64,000 nt of DNA from Hoplostethus atlanticus (Eukaryota; Chordata; Actinopteri; Trachichthyiformes; Trachichthyidae). The stretch lies in assembly GCA_034670405.1 (NCBI GenBank), contig JAXDDX010000003.1:9160501-9224500 (forward strand), read 5' to 3'. Shown here one piece after another: positions 25,101 to 32,175 of this stretch (its first letter is position 1; every line of letters begins with the position of its first letter). Below the pieces are notes generated by a model. That model worked only from the letters and a program-made list of their open reading frames with translations. It made no database searches and had not been told where the DNA came from. The position numbers and the translations under genes were made by a program.

Positions 25101-28100
25101 GTTTTCATAATGTGGCATGTGAAGCATTGTGACTAAGGGCTATACAAATAAACTTGACTTGATTTAACTAGACTTGATAAAAACAGCCTAACCAGCCACT
25201 TCTTGGTTAGAATGAACTGTTAAATAATTCTTATTTTTTTCTTTTTGTTATCATTGTCATCGCTATTCTTGAGATATTAAATATTAAATTCATGGTTTTA
25301 CGATGACCTATGAATAGTAATGACGTATAAAAACAGATAATTTGCTTTGTAAAGCTGTATTTAACAAAGAACAACCTAGATGTTATGTAAACAAAAACAT
25401 AGGCTTTTATAAACACAACCATAAACAGGACAACTTAAATGCAGAGCAAACTATATAATATAAAACAAAATATTCCTATCCATCTGTGCTGTCCCGCGCA
25501 CAGATAGAACATTTTGCCAGCAAAGTTTTCACTAGGGTTGAAAGGGTCAACTGTACAGTATATGTACTGTGTATTGTGGATTACCAGGTCACCATACGGA
25601 AATCTAACCAATGACACTGCAAATGCTGAGCAGAGGCTTACCGTGTCCAGGTCACCATGGGTTCAGGATAGCCATCAACGGCACAAGTCAACATGGCAGA
25701 CTGCCCAATATCTGCTGTGGCATTCACCTCCAACAGCCATACCCTGATGGTCGGGAGCACTGAGACACAGGAGATATACAAAAAGACAGACAGACAGACA
25801 GACAGAGGGATGGGGAGAGAGAGAGTGTGAAAGAGAGAGAGAACGAAGCAGACAGGAGGAATTTGCATACGTATTTTAGGCACATCTGCTAGGCTCAAAA
25901 GTTGCAGGAAATAGACTTCATTAACAGGGAAAGCCTTTAACACGTGGTTTCTCTGGGCAACCGCGTCGACGCTGAGCTTGGTCGCCTCCAAGGATCTACA
26001 GCTTATTTAAGAGTCGTGGGGCGTCACATGAAAATAAGCAGAACAGAACGAAAATGAAGAAGAAATAGGTGCTAACCATTGATGATGACCTTGATGACCC
26101 GAAGATCAATCTCGCCGCGGGCCATGAGGCGACCCTCACAGGTGTATGCGCCCTCATCTGTCTTCTTTATGCCGCGGATCTGAAGGTGATTGTTGCTCAG
26201 CACCTTAAACCGAACTAAAAGGAAGGAGAAGGCGAACGCGCTATAAGTCGTGTTACATTCTTAAAAAGTTGCCACTTGCCACTCACTATGGTACAGTACT
26301 TAACTTGCTAATGTAAAACACACTGCAACCCAGAATACGATAAATATGGAAAGGAAAACTGATGTCAACCATTGCACAGTCAGTAACACAGTTTTGGATA
26401 TATTAGGTATTTCTAAAAAGTCAGCATTTAAAATACCAATGGCTGTTTTTGTTATTGACATCCATATGCATTTATGCATTTTCAATGGATTGAATTTGGG
26501 CTATGAAATATTTTTCATGTATGGGGATGATATTAAGTGTAAAAAAAAAAAAAAAAACGATAAAAAACTGAAAAACAACATGGATGATATGTTATTCCAA
26601 TAACCCTACGTAGTTAGATTCATATCCGTGACCATGAACAACCCTTCTCCCCGGTGCCACCACCCCCTCAGAAAAGGCAAAATATTGCCATAGCCCAGAA
26701 AACTCCAATAGTTCATGATGAAAAATCATGTCGTGGTTCAAAGTACTATTACAGCCCACACACGAGTTGTGTTATTATTTTCCAGTAAGCAATAACCACA
26801 ATACCCTACACATTACAATATTGCTCAGTGTCAAGGGTGTGTGGGGGAGACTTCTATGTTATTTCCAAATTCAAAACCCAATTAATATTCCACTTCAAAG
26901 CACAGGGTAAACTCAGGAGATGAATGCTTACCGAAGCAGAGCATGAACTCTCTAAGTCTTTCAAATAGAGGGATTTGGTCTTTTCCTTTTCTTTTGAATG
27001 TTTGCCCCAAATCACAACACCGGTCAAATACCATGCATGTGCATTAACATTTTGTCTCAACTTGCCTTCTACTGTCTAGTCTTCATAATGGAGGAGCCAT
27101 AGAATTAACAAACATTTAGCAAAAATATTATCACGTTCAATAGTTGACTACTATTTCCAAAACATTTCTCCATTTTACATGTTAAAGTATTGTTACAGGT
27201 CTTGAGCCCAGTTGTTGAAATTAGTGGGCTATCTGAAATCTTGCATATCCATGTTATTCCCACTATTTATTTGTTATTCTCTCCAAAATATGTACTCTAA
27301 CTAGTTCTACATGCCAGAACTAGTTCAACTGTTCAGCTACTTAAGGAGATGTGCAGTATTAAAGCGTTTGATAGTTTTTATGTAAGTAATTTAACTTTTA
27401 TTTCTAATTAATTCCACTTACACACCACGGACACACTGTTCAGAGCAGAGCAAAGGAGAGCCACAATACACAGCCCAGATGTGCTTCTCACATACACAGA
27501 CACACAAACACTAGGGGCTCTACTTCCGTGAATCAATGGCGCACGGCACAAAATGAAGTCAAAGGCTCACAGCACACAGGGCATGGCGATAATTTTGTGT
27601 AATTTCGTGGCTAGAGGTGTGTGTCAAACCTGTGGTGCAGTTGGAAATGGAGTTGGAGGAACACATTATCAGTAGGTGTGGTGGGCCTGGCTTCCATCGT
27701 GACCAATCAAATCACCTCTTTTCCTTCCATTTAAAAGCTCTCCACCATGGTGCTCTGACAATTTTGTGATGGAAGAAAACAGTAGTGAAAACAACTCGAG
27801 CGGATATACGAGCTAGTTACCCAATCAGTAAGGCTTTTATGAAGAAAAAACGTTAATGGAGATATTGAAATTCCTTTCACCGGCATTCCCCGTGCGTCAT
27901 GGTGCATACTGACAGTTGCATGTTAGATGACGATCATTCACACCCCAGTCACATGTGTATATAGTTAGACTGAAAAATGTTAGATCTTACTTTTTCCTGA
28001 TTGAGGGATTTCAATTGGCCAACATATCCAACATATCCCCAAAGAGTTGGTAATCTTTTGAATAGCGCGCAATGCTTGGCAAAGCCATGGAAATAGCATA

Positions 28101-28425
28101 GAACAGGCCTGCGCTTTGTGCCATGTGTTTTTGGCTTAGTCTGAGCAGGCGTGCGACACAAGTGCAAATCCCTGTAATCCGTGACGGAAAAATTGCACTG
28201 CGCTGCAAGTGCACTGCGCTTGATCGTTACATAACATCCCACTACTTGAACTACAGTCAAGTTCATGGCGAGTCACCAAAATACCAAACGGGCACATGGG
28301 AGCTATCTGTGTGATGCCTGATGAAAATGCAACTTGGTGCCGGTGCCGAGCCCTACCATCCACCATCCGTCTTCATGAAAAGCCCTAGGTCTTTCTCTCC
28401 CACCCCACCTCAACCATATTCAAAG

Positions 28426-28485
<60 letters not shown>

Positions 28486-31220
28486 CATACACAATATCTC
28501 ACTATAATACCCTAGAAACCACTAGCAATCACCTAGCAACCACCTGGTAACACCCTAACAACCACTTAGTAACTACCTAGTAGCACCCTAGTAACCAAAT
28601 AGTAACAACCTAGCAACCACATAGTGACCACTAGTAACAACCTAGCAACTACTGAGTAATGACCTAGCAACAACTTTGAAATCACTAGGAACAACCCAGG
28701 AGCGACTTGTATCCACCTATCAACCACCAGCACAATGTAGCAACCACTGAGTAACCACTTAGCAACTAGCTAGTAACAACCTAGCAACCATTAGTAACAA
28801 CCTTTATTGATAATCAAGTGGTTATTTTGCTAAGAAACATATTGCTTAAGAAATACTTCCAGCTGCTTTCAGCTAGGCCACACATTTTCTTCAGGAAATT
28901 CACTTTTTCTAGTTGCTTGTTATCTTCAATATTACGTATTTGTTCTATTCTTATCTTTATCTTTATTCCTGCTGGTGCTCCGAACCCAATTACCTCATGA
29001 GGATCAATAAAGTTGCATCTAATCTAAACTAAAAGTGAATTTCACTGACATTTCAATGCATAAAATCTTACAAACTGCCTCTGTAAGCAAACCCACTATC
29101 ACTGAAACTGTATATTAACCCACTCATACCCATCAGTTATCATTTGTCAAAAAACTACTGAGATGGAAAAAAAGAACCTGACAGCTCAGAAGGCCGTAAT
29201 AAGAATGGCTGAGTGAAAACAGATGACAAGGGCTGACACAATAGCAGATGAAAACGAAAAAAACAGTGATCCCCGTGCTGACTAGTGATATCTTACCATC
29301 TTTCTCCATCTGGATTCTTGAGCCTTTGTGTTTCCAGATGACAGTGGGAGGAGGCAAACTGATGACATCGCAGACAATGTTGGCACTGTCTCCTTCATTG
29401 AACTCTTGGGGTGACGGGGCATTTGTGAAGGTGATTTTTTCTAGAATATAACATGCAAAGCAAGTTTACTCAGTGGTCTAATGATTCTCATTAAAACTCA
29501 ATTAAGCAACAATTAACTCAATTTAGTACAACTGTTGGGCATCAATATTATTTTATGTCAATATTGGTTTAGGTTACAGATACAACAGATGTGGAAAATT
29601 AACATTGTGATATTGGCTAGCCTTTTTTTTTTTTTTTTTACTTTTTCACACATGTAACAGGATGTCTTCAGAAAATGTCAAAAACAGGTTGGTACAAAAG
29701 ATCGACATATTCACACACTATCACAAATCAGTTATGATTAAAATCACAAACAAAAAAATAATGTGTGTTCAGATCCTTTATTTTATACCCAAGCTAGCAG
29801 GGAATTTGGAGGATGGAATATTTGCACAATGTTTTACATACATGCGCATCAGCTGCCACACAAAGGCCATTCTGTTTTATTTGGTGTAACCTACCACACT
29901 GTTCTTTATCTGCTACCACATTCTGAATAACCTGTTTTGGAGAGTCCATCAAAAAGCTGTTTTTTCACCAGTGCAAAAAAATTGAAGTTTTATTCTCTAG
30001 TCTATGTTATGTAGCCTCTATTTTATCATCATTTAAAATAATATTATTAATATTCAAATTGCATTTTTAAAACTCAAAGTCCAACATTTACAGAATCAAA
30101 ATAAAACACTTCTCCTGATAAACAGCAAAACCAGCCATGAACAGTTATATGCAATCATTTTTCATATAGAAAATCTACGTGGGTGACCATTTCTTCTGAT
30201 AATAACCAACTTTCAGCTACAATAGGCGCTGACAAAGCACAAGAAAGTTTTGTTTGAAAAATCTGAAGATTTCATCTCTGATGGACATTTGCTGATACTT
30301 GGCAAACATGAGGAAAAAAAGCCATTACTCAGAAGAAATTCACAATACACAGGATCATTAAGCAGCCCTCTAATGGTCTTCCGAGGGTTTATTGAACTAA
30401 TAAAAAATCCATACTCACTTGAAAAGAAAAAGAATGATGCGTTGCCCTTGAGCAGTCAATAAAATACAACCATGTCTTCAATACACACGACATTTTTCCT
30501 GTTCTTCTTTTTGGATCTCAACGTTCTTAAAATGGTCTGTGCTCATACCACTCTCTAATTTGAAGTAAGACATGTATAGCGTGAGGAAAATACTTACGGT
30601 AGATTTTAACGTTGACTGTTGACTCTGCTTGCTGGTCTCCATTGGTCGCTACACACTTATATGTCCCTGCATTGTCAATCCCAGCTTTATAGAGTGTGAG
30701 CGTGGAGGATGACTCATCGTTACGGGTTACCGTGATGTCTGGTCTGTTTGGTTCTATCCTGTCCCCACTTGGTGCAAACCAGTCTATTTGCTTGGCAACA
30801 CCGATAACTGAGTACATAGTAAAAAGGAGTGCATGTAAAATTAATGATACATTTTCTTACTGCATTGATTGCTTATATAAACATCACTAAAACCATACCA
30901 CCTTGAATCAGGCAGCATTTTCCTGAAGATATGAGAGGAGTACTTACTCCACTTCAGTGATTGTCAAAAAAGTTGATTATATATATAAAAAATACATGTA
31001 TATATTATAGCATATAGGTAATAACAACAGAATAGGCCTTCATCTACCAATTGTTTCTTCTCTGTCTAAATTATTGCTGTAGCTTTACTAAAATGTTAAA
31101 ATGGTTTTGGGACAGGCAAAGTCAGGATAGTGTTGATAAGCTTACCGTCACACAGGAAGAATTTGGATTCTCCGACACTGATCTCACCGTGGCCAGGTTG
31201 GATCTGCACTTCCAGTGAAA
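1057..31220 (-). CDS. ncam1: Neural cell adhesion molecule 1, exons 1-15, GPI-anchored form (partial)
   Basis: This is a cell-surface adhesion glycoprotein of neurons and muscle that binds itself and other ligands in axon growth and synapse formation. Fifteen minus-strand exons join in one phase-consistent order: 31146-31220, 30598-30807, 29297-29440, 26077-26214, 25642-25759, 22318-22478, 20030-20172, 9501-9651, 9077-9264, 8647-8743, 6710-6881, 5933-6061, 2447-2571, 2134-2314 and 1057-1133. They encode five Ig domains, two fibronectin III domains and a GPI-anchor tail, about 700 residues after the missing signal-peptide exon. NCAM1 rather than NCAM2 is supported by WKHKG in Ig2, the [14 protein letters not shown] block in Ig4, and a VASE exon. 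The total length is a whole number of codons only if one base is removed from exon 11. The signal exon and the transmembrane exons (16-19) are not seen. The teleost paralogue (a or b) is not resolved. Confidence 0.93.
1134..2133 (-). other. ncam1 intron 14, with long pyrimidine tract upstream of the GPI exon
   Basis: The intron is 1 kb. From about 1225 to 1475 the plus strand is almost pure purine (GA and A runs), so the transcript carries about 250 nt of pyrimidine-rich RNA ending roughly 90 nt before the GPI exon acceptor. The plus-strand ORF through this tract is low-complexity and not a gene. The rest shows nothing recognisable. Confidence 0.6.
2134..2314 (-). CDS. ncam1: ncam1 exon 14, second half of fibronectin III-2
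   Basis: The exon reads [20 protein letters not shown], then [20 protein letters not shown], and ends TSTEPAAIP. The AENQKGKS loop corresponds to the AENQQGKS loop of mammalian NCAM. Acceptor ACCTCAG and donor CCAG|GTACCC. Length is 181 nt, ending in phase 1. From here a transcript can go to exon 15 (GPI form) or to the transmembrane exon beyond the window. Confidence 0.95.
2447..2571 (-). CDS. ncam1: ncam1 exon 13, first half of fibronectin III-2
   Basis: The exon reads [20 protein letters not shown], then [20 protein letters not shown] and KP. The PKLEG and [10 protein letters not shown] blocks are diagnostic of NCAM FnIII-2. The acceptor was placed at TTGAAG|GGAAGCCC because only this cut joins the phase of exon 12. 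Length is 125 nt and the donor is CCA|GTGAGT. Confidence 0.93.
2873..2889 (+). repeat. Poly(G) run
   Basis: Seventeen consecutive G bases on the plus strand within intron 12. Length in an assembly is unreliable for such a run. Confidence 0.95.
5316..5760. mobile_element. Probable non-autonomous hAT-like repeat
   Basis: The left end CAGTGGATCTCAACC and the right end CACTTGAAAAACACT resemble the CAGTGGTTCTCAACC terminal repeats of hAT MITEs. A clean 8-bp target duplication was not seen, so the borders are approximate. Confidence 0.4.
5933..6061 (-). CDS. ncam1: ncam1 exon 12, second half of fibronectin III-1
   Basis: The exon reads [20 protein letters not shown], then [20 protein letters not shown], and ends EPV. 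It has the FnIII signature [10 protein letters not shown] and the NGKGEGES loop typical of NCAM. Length is 129 nt, acceptor GTGACAG, donor C|GTAAGT. In mammals the muscle-specific exons lie between this exon and exon 13. Confidence 0.95.
6062..6709 (-). other. ncam1 intron 11
   Basis: The 648-bp intron is mostly occupied by one copy of an interspersed repeat (about 6376-6560). Nothing else is recognised. Confidence 0.5.
6376..6560 (+). repeat. Interspersed repeat family A, copy 1
   Basis: Contains TTACCTCCACC, then ACGGATTTGGCTAAACTTTG, then GGCCTTGGCCCGAGGATCAG and GGTGATTCGGATCTGGGATT. The same blocks in the same order occur at 41375-41535 (reverse) and 57083-57245. This layout is familiar from a dispersed vertebrate repeat with a CCTCCGCCAAGGAGG head, whose class I do not assign. 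Confidence 0.6.
6710..6881 (-). CDS. ncam1: ncam1 exon 11, first half of fibronectin III-1, with apparent +1 frameshift
   Basis: The first part reads [20 protein letters not shown], then [14 protein letters not shown], clearly the start of the first FnIII domain. The second part, in the next frame, reads [20 protein letters not shown] then VQE, also clearly NCAM1. Length is 172 nt where the neighbouring phases need 171. The extra base lies near 6778-6783 (plus strand TTGAAGGAC where TTGAGGAC would keep frame). Without correction the reading meets a stop (TGA) a few codons later. Acceptor AACTAG and donor G|GTACGA are intact. A one-base assembly or sequencing error is the simplest explanation; a real null allele is possible. 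Confidence 0.92.
6882..8646 (-). other. ncam1 intron 10
   Basis: The 1.8-kb intron includes a C-rich stretch on the plus strand (about 7120-7400) that I cannot assign. A 20-base unit (CATCCTCTGCCACACATAGC) is repeated in tandem at about 8030-8070. Open frames at 7624-7938 exist on both strands, show no family I recognise, and look fortuitous or like old repeat DNA. Confidence 0.4.
8647..8743 (-). CDS. ncam1: ncam1 exon 10, second half of Ig5
   Basis: The exon encodes [20 protein letters not shown], then [12 protein letters not shown]. It includes the second Ig5 cysteine and the sequon NCT, which corresponds to the other polysialylation site of NCAM. Length is 97 nt, acceptor CTTCCAG, donor G|GTCAGT. 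The last base G joins AC of exon 11 to give the aspartate of ADVPS. Confidence 0.95.
9077..9264 (-). CDS. ncam1: ncam1 exon 9, first half of Ig5
   Basis: The exon reads [20 protein letters not shown] (first codon shared with exon 8), then [20 protein letters not shown], and ends SASYLE. It carries sequons NIS and NTT. The NTT position corresponds to one of the two Ig5 asparagines that carry polysialic acid in vertebrate NCAM. Length is 188 nt. The donor is GAG|GTGCAG, a weaker +3/+4 context than its neighbours. Confidence 0.95.
9501..9651 (-). CDS. ncam1: ncam1 exon 8, second half of Ig4
   Basis: The exon encodes [20 protein letters not shown], then [20 protein letters not shown], and ends AYLEVR. 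It supplies the second Ig4 cysteine. The RVSSLTLK block is nearly invariant in NCAM1. It starts on a codon boundary after acceptor CATGTAG and ends with one extra base (T|GTAAGA). Length is 151 nt. The long plus-strand ORF over this region is an antisense shadow. Confidence 0.95.
12918..13376. mobile_element. Non-autonomous Tc1/mariner MITE
   Basis: The left end TACAGTGGCATCCAAAAGTC is mirrored by the right end GGATTTTTGGACTCCACTGTA. Both are bounded by TA, the Tc1/mariner target. The interior is AT-rich with no transposase. It ends 314 bp downstream (in transcript sense) of VASE. Confidence 0.75.
13691..13720 (-). CDS. ncam1: ncam1 VASE exon (alternatively spliced 10-residue insert of Ig4)
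   Basis: Thirty nucleotides in intron 7 read [10 protein letters not shown]. This matches the known vertebrate NCAM VASE (pi) insert, which is close to ASWTRPEKQE in mammals. It is flanked by acceptor CTACAG and donor GTATAG. It begins and ends on codon boundaries, matching the phase-0 end of exon 7 and phase-0 start of exon 8. In mammals, inclusion in Ig4 rises with neural maturation and reduces the growth-promoting effect of NCAM. The exon is far too short for ORF calling. Actual use in this species is inferred. Confidence 0.93.
13905..14040 (+). mobile_element. LINE (L2/CR1-type) 3' fragment
   Basis: The plus strand reads WNALPRTIC followed, after frame breaks, by residues like FKTCFTDCL. 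This is the decayed tail of an L2/CR1-type reverse transcriptase ORF (family pattern WNxLP...FK..LK..L). Short and degenerate. Confidence 0.4.
15435..15716 (-). CDS. Unrecognised small ORF with signal peptide, inside ncam1 intron 7
   Basis: Starting at the ATG ending at 15714 (context GCGGCGATG, a good Kozak site), the 93-residue frame has a textbook signal peptide: MFQAVRF, then [15 protein letters not shown], then a possible cleavage after SG. The mature part has cysteines at about residues 29, 38, 41, 68 and 90, and an N-glycosylation sequon (NNT) at 70-72. A longer frame starts at 15773. I do not recognise the family. It could be a first exon of a nested gene (a GTCAGT donor lies inside the EPG codons), a retrocopy, or chance. 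Splicing into VASE or exon 8 is unlikely because that donor is phase 1. Confidence 0.3.
   Translation of the reverse strand: MFQAVRFPVLIGLQLLLSSVVVSGQLLFCNHVEHNVFCWVCPSRGSPGSPSGLPVYDDRGFTMLFKACLNNTHSPSHSITVYVSEPGQFCSKI
19535..19814. mobile_element. Non-autonomous hAT MITE (280 bp)
   Basis: Terminal inverted repeats CAGTACCTCTCAACC and GTTGAGAACCACTG are flanked by 8-bp near-duplications AGCTAACC (19527-19534) and AGCTAAGT (19815-19822). The size and 8-bp duplication fit hAT. It lies 215 bp downstream of exon 7 in transcript sense. Confidence 0.75.
20030..20172 (-). CDS. ncam1: ncam1 exon 7, first half of Ig4
   Basis: The exon encodes [20 protein letters not shown], then [20 protein letters not shown], and ends VFTEGEQ. 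It carries an N-glycosylation sequon (NQS), the first Ig4 cysteine and the tryptophan. It ends on a complete codon (CAG|GTAAAA), so the 30-nt VASE exon can be included or skipped before exon 8 without changing frame. Length is 143 nt. Confidence 0.95.
20540..20566 (+). repeat. (GCAAA)n microsatellite
   Basis: About five copies of GCAAA on the plus strand. Confidence 0.85.
21364..21765. repeat. Large fold-back palindrome (about 400 bp)
   Basis: The left arm runs from CAATGCACTTAACTTGCC through CAAAATATCTGATGGACATT to GTCCTGAGACTTGGCAGCT. The right arm contains AGCTGCCAAGTCTCAGGAC, then AATGTCAGATATTTTG, then GGCCAGTTAAGTGCAAG, the reverse complement in mirrored order. Arms are roughly 170 bp with a loop of about 60 bp. 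No ORF is present. It resembles a hairpin-type MITE. In the ncam1 transcript it would form a long double-stranded hairpin. Confidence 0.85.
22318..22478 (-). CDS. ncam1: ncam1 exon 6, second half of Ig3
   Basis: The exon reads [18 protein letters not shown], then [20 protein letters not shown], and ends LSLRVF. It completes Ig3 with its second cysteine. The IAKNKAGE motif is typical of NCAM family Ig3. Length is 161 nt, acceptor CTTCTGCAG, donor G|GTAAGT. Pairing with exon 7 gives RVF-V-KPKITY. Confidence 0.95.
23154..24802 (-). mobile_element. Tc1-like transposon, near full length, inactive
   Basis: The ends CAACCCCTGGCAAAAATTAT and its mirror are flanked by TA (23152-23153 and 24803-24804). 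Terminal repeats of about 225 bp contain an internal direct copy of the motif AAAAATTATGGAATCA near each inner end, the IR/DR layout of fish Tc1 elements. The 1,649-bp length is normal for an autonomous Tc1. The transposase gene inside is broken. Confidence 0.93.
23397..24428 (-). pseudogene. Tc1 transposase (DD34E), frameshifted
   Basis: Three minus-strand frames together cover a Tc1 transposase. The first (24117-24428) has a helix-turn-helix with [20 protein letters not shown] and a GRPRKTSKR motif. The second (23567-24094) has the catalytic residues: D in FSDESR, D in QDDNASCH, then E in NPIENLW with exactly 34 residues between the second D and E. The third (23397-23579) is the C-terminal end [15 protein letters not shown]. 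The frame breaks once or more near 24095-24130 and again at an A-run near 23555-23570, so no intact enzyme is made. Confidence 0.92.
24803..24940 (+). mobile_element. tRNA-derived SINE, 3' part, split by the Tc1 element
   Basis: GGGTTTGAATCCAACCCAGG resembles a polymerase III B box in its usual SINE setting. It is followed by ACCTTTGTCGCATTATCATC and the tail CAATAAAGGCAAAAAGCCC, familiar from a widespread teleost SINE. The probable A-box half (around TTGGTTTAAAGAACATA) lies left of the Tc1 at about 23120-23153, so the Tc1 jumped between the two boxes. Confidence 0.65.
25038..25056 (+). repeat. (GATA)n microsatellite
   Basis: About five AGAT units, immediately before the LINE tail. Confidence 0.85.
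25060..25175 (+). mobile_element. L2-type LINE 3' end with ACTTG tail
   Basis: GTGAAGCATTGTGACTAAGG, then GCTATACAAATAAACTTGAC and TTGATTTAACTAGACTTGA form the 3' end of an L2-type LINE. It ends in short ACTTG repeats instead of poly(A). The same tail closes the insertion at 51221-51865. Confidence 0.65.
25642..25759 (-). CDS. ncam1: ncam1 exon 5, first half of Ig3
   Basis: After [20 protein letters not shown], the exon gives [20 protein letters not shown]. This is the first cysteine and tryptophan of Ig3 with an N-glycosylation sequon (NAT). The stretch RVWLLEV is more hydrophobic than the polar sequence usual at this place in NCAM1. The 118-nt exon ends in phase 2 (CG|GTAAGC), matching exon 6, which begins with one base completing the arginine codon. 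Confidence 0.93.
26077..26214 (-). CDS. ncam1: ncam1 exon 4, second half of Ig2
   Basis: The exon encodes [16 protein letters not shown], then [20 protein letters not shown], and ends VIKVIIN. It completes Ig2 with the second cysteine. CEGR...ARGEI is almost invariant in NCAM1 and NCAM2. Length is 138 nt. The acceptor is CCTTTTAG. The donor G|GTTAGC departs from GTAAG at the third position but remains a GT donor. Confidence 0.95.
28431..28481 (+). repeat. (GA)n microsatellite
   Basis: About 25 perfect GA units. Confidence 0.97.
28510..28810 (+). repeat. Degenerate minisatellite, unit like CCTAGCAACCACNTAGTAACA
   Basis: About 300 bp of diverged tandem copies of a 10-20 base unit built from CTAGCAACCAC and TAGTAACAAC. 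Spacing is irregular and copies differ, so it is an old minisatellite and not a CRISPR-like array. Confidence 0.85.
28965..29030 (+). mobile_element. Possible LINE 3' tail
   Basis: CCGAACCCAATTACCTCATG followed by AGGATCAATAAAGTTGCATC resembles the GGATCAATAAAGT tail common at the ends of fish LINE copies. Only the tail remains. Confidence 0.4.
29297..29440 (-). CDS. ncam1: ncam1 exon 3, first half of Ig2
   Basis: The exon reads [17 protein letters not shown], then [20 protein letters not shown]. It gives the first cysteine and core tryptophan of Ig2. The basic KHKG...KD stretch corresponds to the heparin-binding region known in NCAM1, although here it is less basic (SRIQMEKD). WKHKG separates NCAM1 from NCAM2. 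The 144-nt exon has acceptor ATATTCTAG and donor G|GTAAGA. Confidence 0.95.
30598..30807 (-). CDS. ncam1: ncam1 exon 2, second half of Ig1
   Basis: This exon contains the Ig1 tryptophan ([15 protein letters not shown]), the [19 protein letters not shown] strand, and the second cysteine in [10 protein letters not shown], ending at STVNVKIY. In the family, Ig1 pairs with Ig2 of a partner molecule in homophilic cis contacts. The 210-nt exon fits the phase of both neighbours. The acceptor is TGTACTCAG and the donor is C|GTAAGT. Confidence 0.95.
31146..31220 (-). CDS. ncam1: ncam1 exon 1, first half of Ig1
   Basis: This exon encodes the start of mature [24 protein letters not shown] followed by FLCD, with the first Ig1 cysteine. 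The pattern [12 protein letters not shown] is characteristic of NCAM1/2 N-termini. The acceptor TATTTTCAG and the donor G|GTAAGC are good. Length is 75 nt with a 2-nt left overhang and a 1-nt right overhang, so an upstream exon must supply the first base of a codon. That upstream exon, carrying the start codon and signal peptide, was not found in the window. Confidence 0.93.
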
Positions 31221-31549
31221 CTGAAAATAGAAAAAATATAAATATAAAATATAAAATCAAAAACATGGCAATATGCTGTATGTAGGCATGTGTTCAGAAA
31301 CTATAGGGTATGGACGATGTGAGTCATATTAAGTTGAATGCCAATTAGCAGTGTGCCAGCTTTAAAACAGGCCTGACAATCACCACTTCTATATGCAAGT
31401 TTTCAAAGTAACATGAGGCAACTGACGTGGTAACTAATGTGGTAATAATAGACCAAACTGCATTGGCAAAGAGGAGCAGTGGTCATAAGTTGACACTGTC
31501 TGACGGACACAGAAGTAAGTACAGCAAGTAAAACCTTTTTCATATAGCA

Positions 31550-31645
31550 CCTTTCTAAACTATGGTTACAAAGTGCTTCACAATGAGATACTGGAAAAAT
31601 AAAAACGCATAAAACAGTAAAACGTAGATTATAAAACAGTAAAGC
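31550..31645 (+). mobile_element. Possible LINE 3' UTR fragment
   Basis: CATATAGCACCTTTCTAAAC and GGTTACAAAGTGCTTCACAA resemble a repeated fish LINE 3' region with the pattern TATAGCGC...ACAAAGTGCTTTACAA. No coding part is attached. Confidence 0.35.
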
Positions 31646-31789
31646 ACAGTGGGGGCAGCAATACAAATGCATGATCACTCTTTAGCTTTATCCTGGTCTG
31701 TGGAGTGACTAGGAGCTCTTGGCTTGAGGACCTGAGGAACCTATATTGTATGTATTGTATGGGCACTTAGGATAGTTGCTAAAAACTAT

Positions 31790-32175
31790 GGTCTCAAAAA
31801 TTACCACAGAATGGAATCAACACTTCTGTGACACAGTCTCAACAAAACTATCTATGGTGACCTTCACAATGCTGGTATTTACAGTTGCCATACAGAAACC
31901 ACTTGTGTCCAAGACCAACACATCAGAACCTAGTGTAAGGAGCAGAAAACCTGAGCAATGGAAAGTAATATGGTCTGATGAGTCATCTTTACCCGTCACC
32001 CATTTTCCTACATCCAGACAAGTTCACGTTTGGAAAAATGCAAAAGATGCCTTCAACGCACAATGTTTGCTAACTGTTAAACATGGTGGTGGATCTGTAG
32101 TATGGGCAGCCATCACGTGAGAGTCATTAGGTCCAATGACTGTTCTGCATGGTTGAATAATAGCCAAATACTATG
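31790..32175 (+). pseudogene. Tc1 transposase fragment
   Basis: The plus strand reads KTMVSKITTEWNQ, then AIQKPLVSKTN, then PEQWKVIWSDESS with the first catalytic aspartate, then VKHGGGSVVWAAIT. This is the middle of a Tc1 transposase with internal deletions. The second aspartate and the glutamate are not found. Terminal repeats were not identified. Confidence 0.8.

Larger units (their letters stand above)
22479..25641 (-). other. ncam1 intron 5 (hosts Tc1, SINE and LINE tail)
   Basis: More than half of this 3.2-kb intron is the Tc1 element 23154-24802 and the SINE around it. A LINE 3' tail is at about 25060-25175 and a (GATA)n tract at about 25038-25056. The remaining DNA shows nothing recognisable. 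Confidence 0.7.
26215..29296 (-). other. ncam1 intron 3
   Basis: The 3.1-kb intron contains a (GA)n run at 28431-28481, a degenerate CCTAGCAACCAC minisatellite at about 28510-28810, and a LINE-like tail at about 28965-29030 (GAGGATCAATAAAGTTGCAT). From 26.2 to 28.4 kb no feature is recognised. Confidence 0.6.

Noticed and set aside
28510-28810. CRISPR-like array
   Set aside because: Repeats are diverged, irregularly spaced and lack unique spacers, and the DNA is vertebrate; it is a minisatellite.
1057-31220. NCAM2 as the identity of the gene
   Set aside because: Ig2 WKHKG, the Ig4 block [14 protein letters not shown] and the VASE exon match NCAM1 rather than NCAM2.
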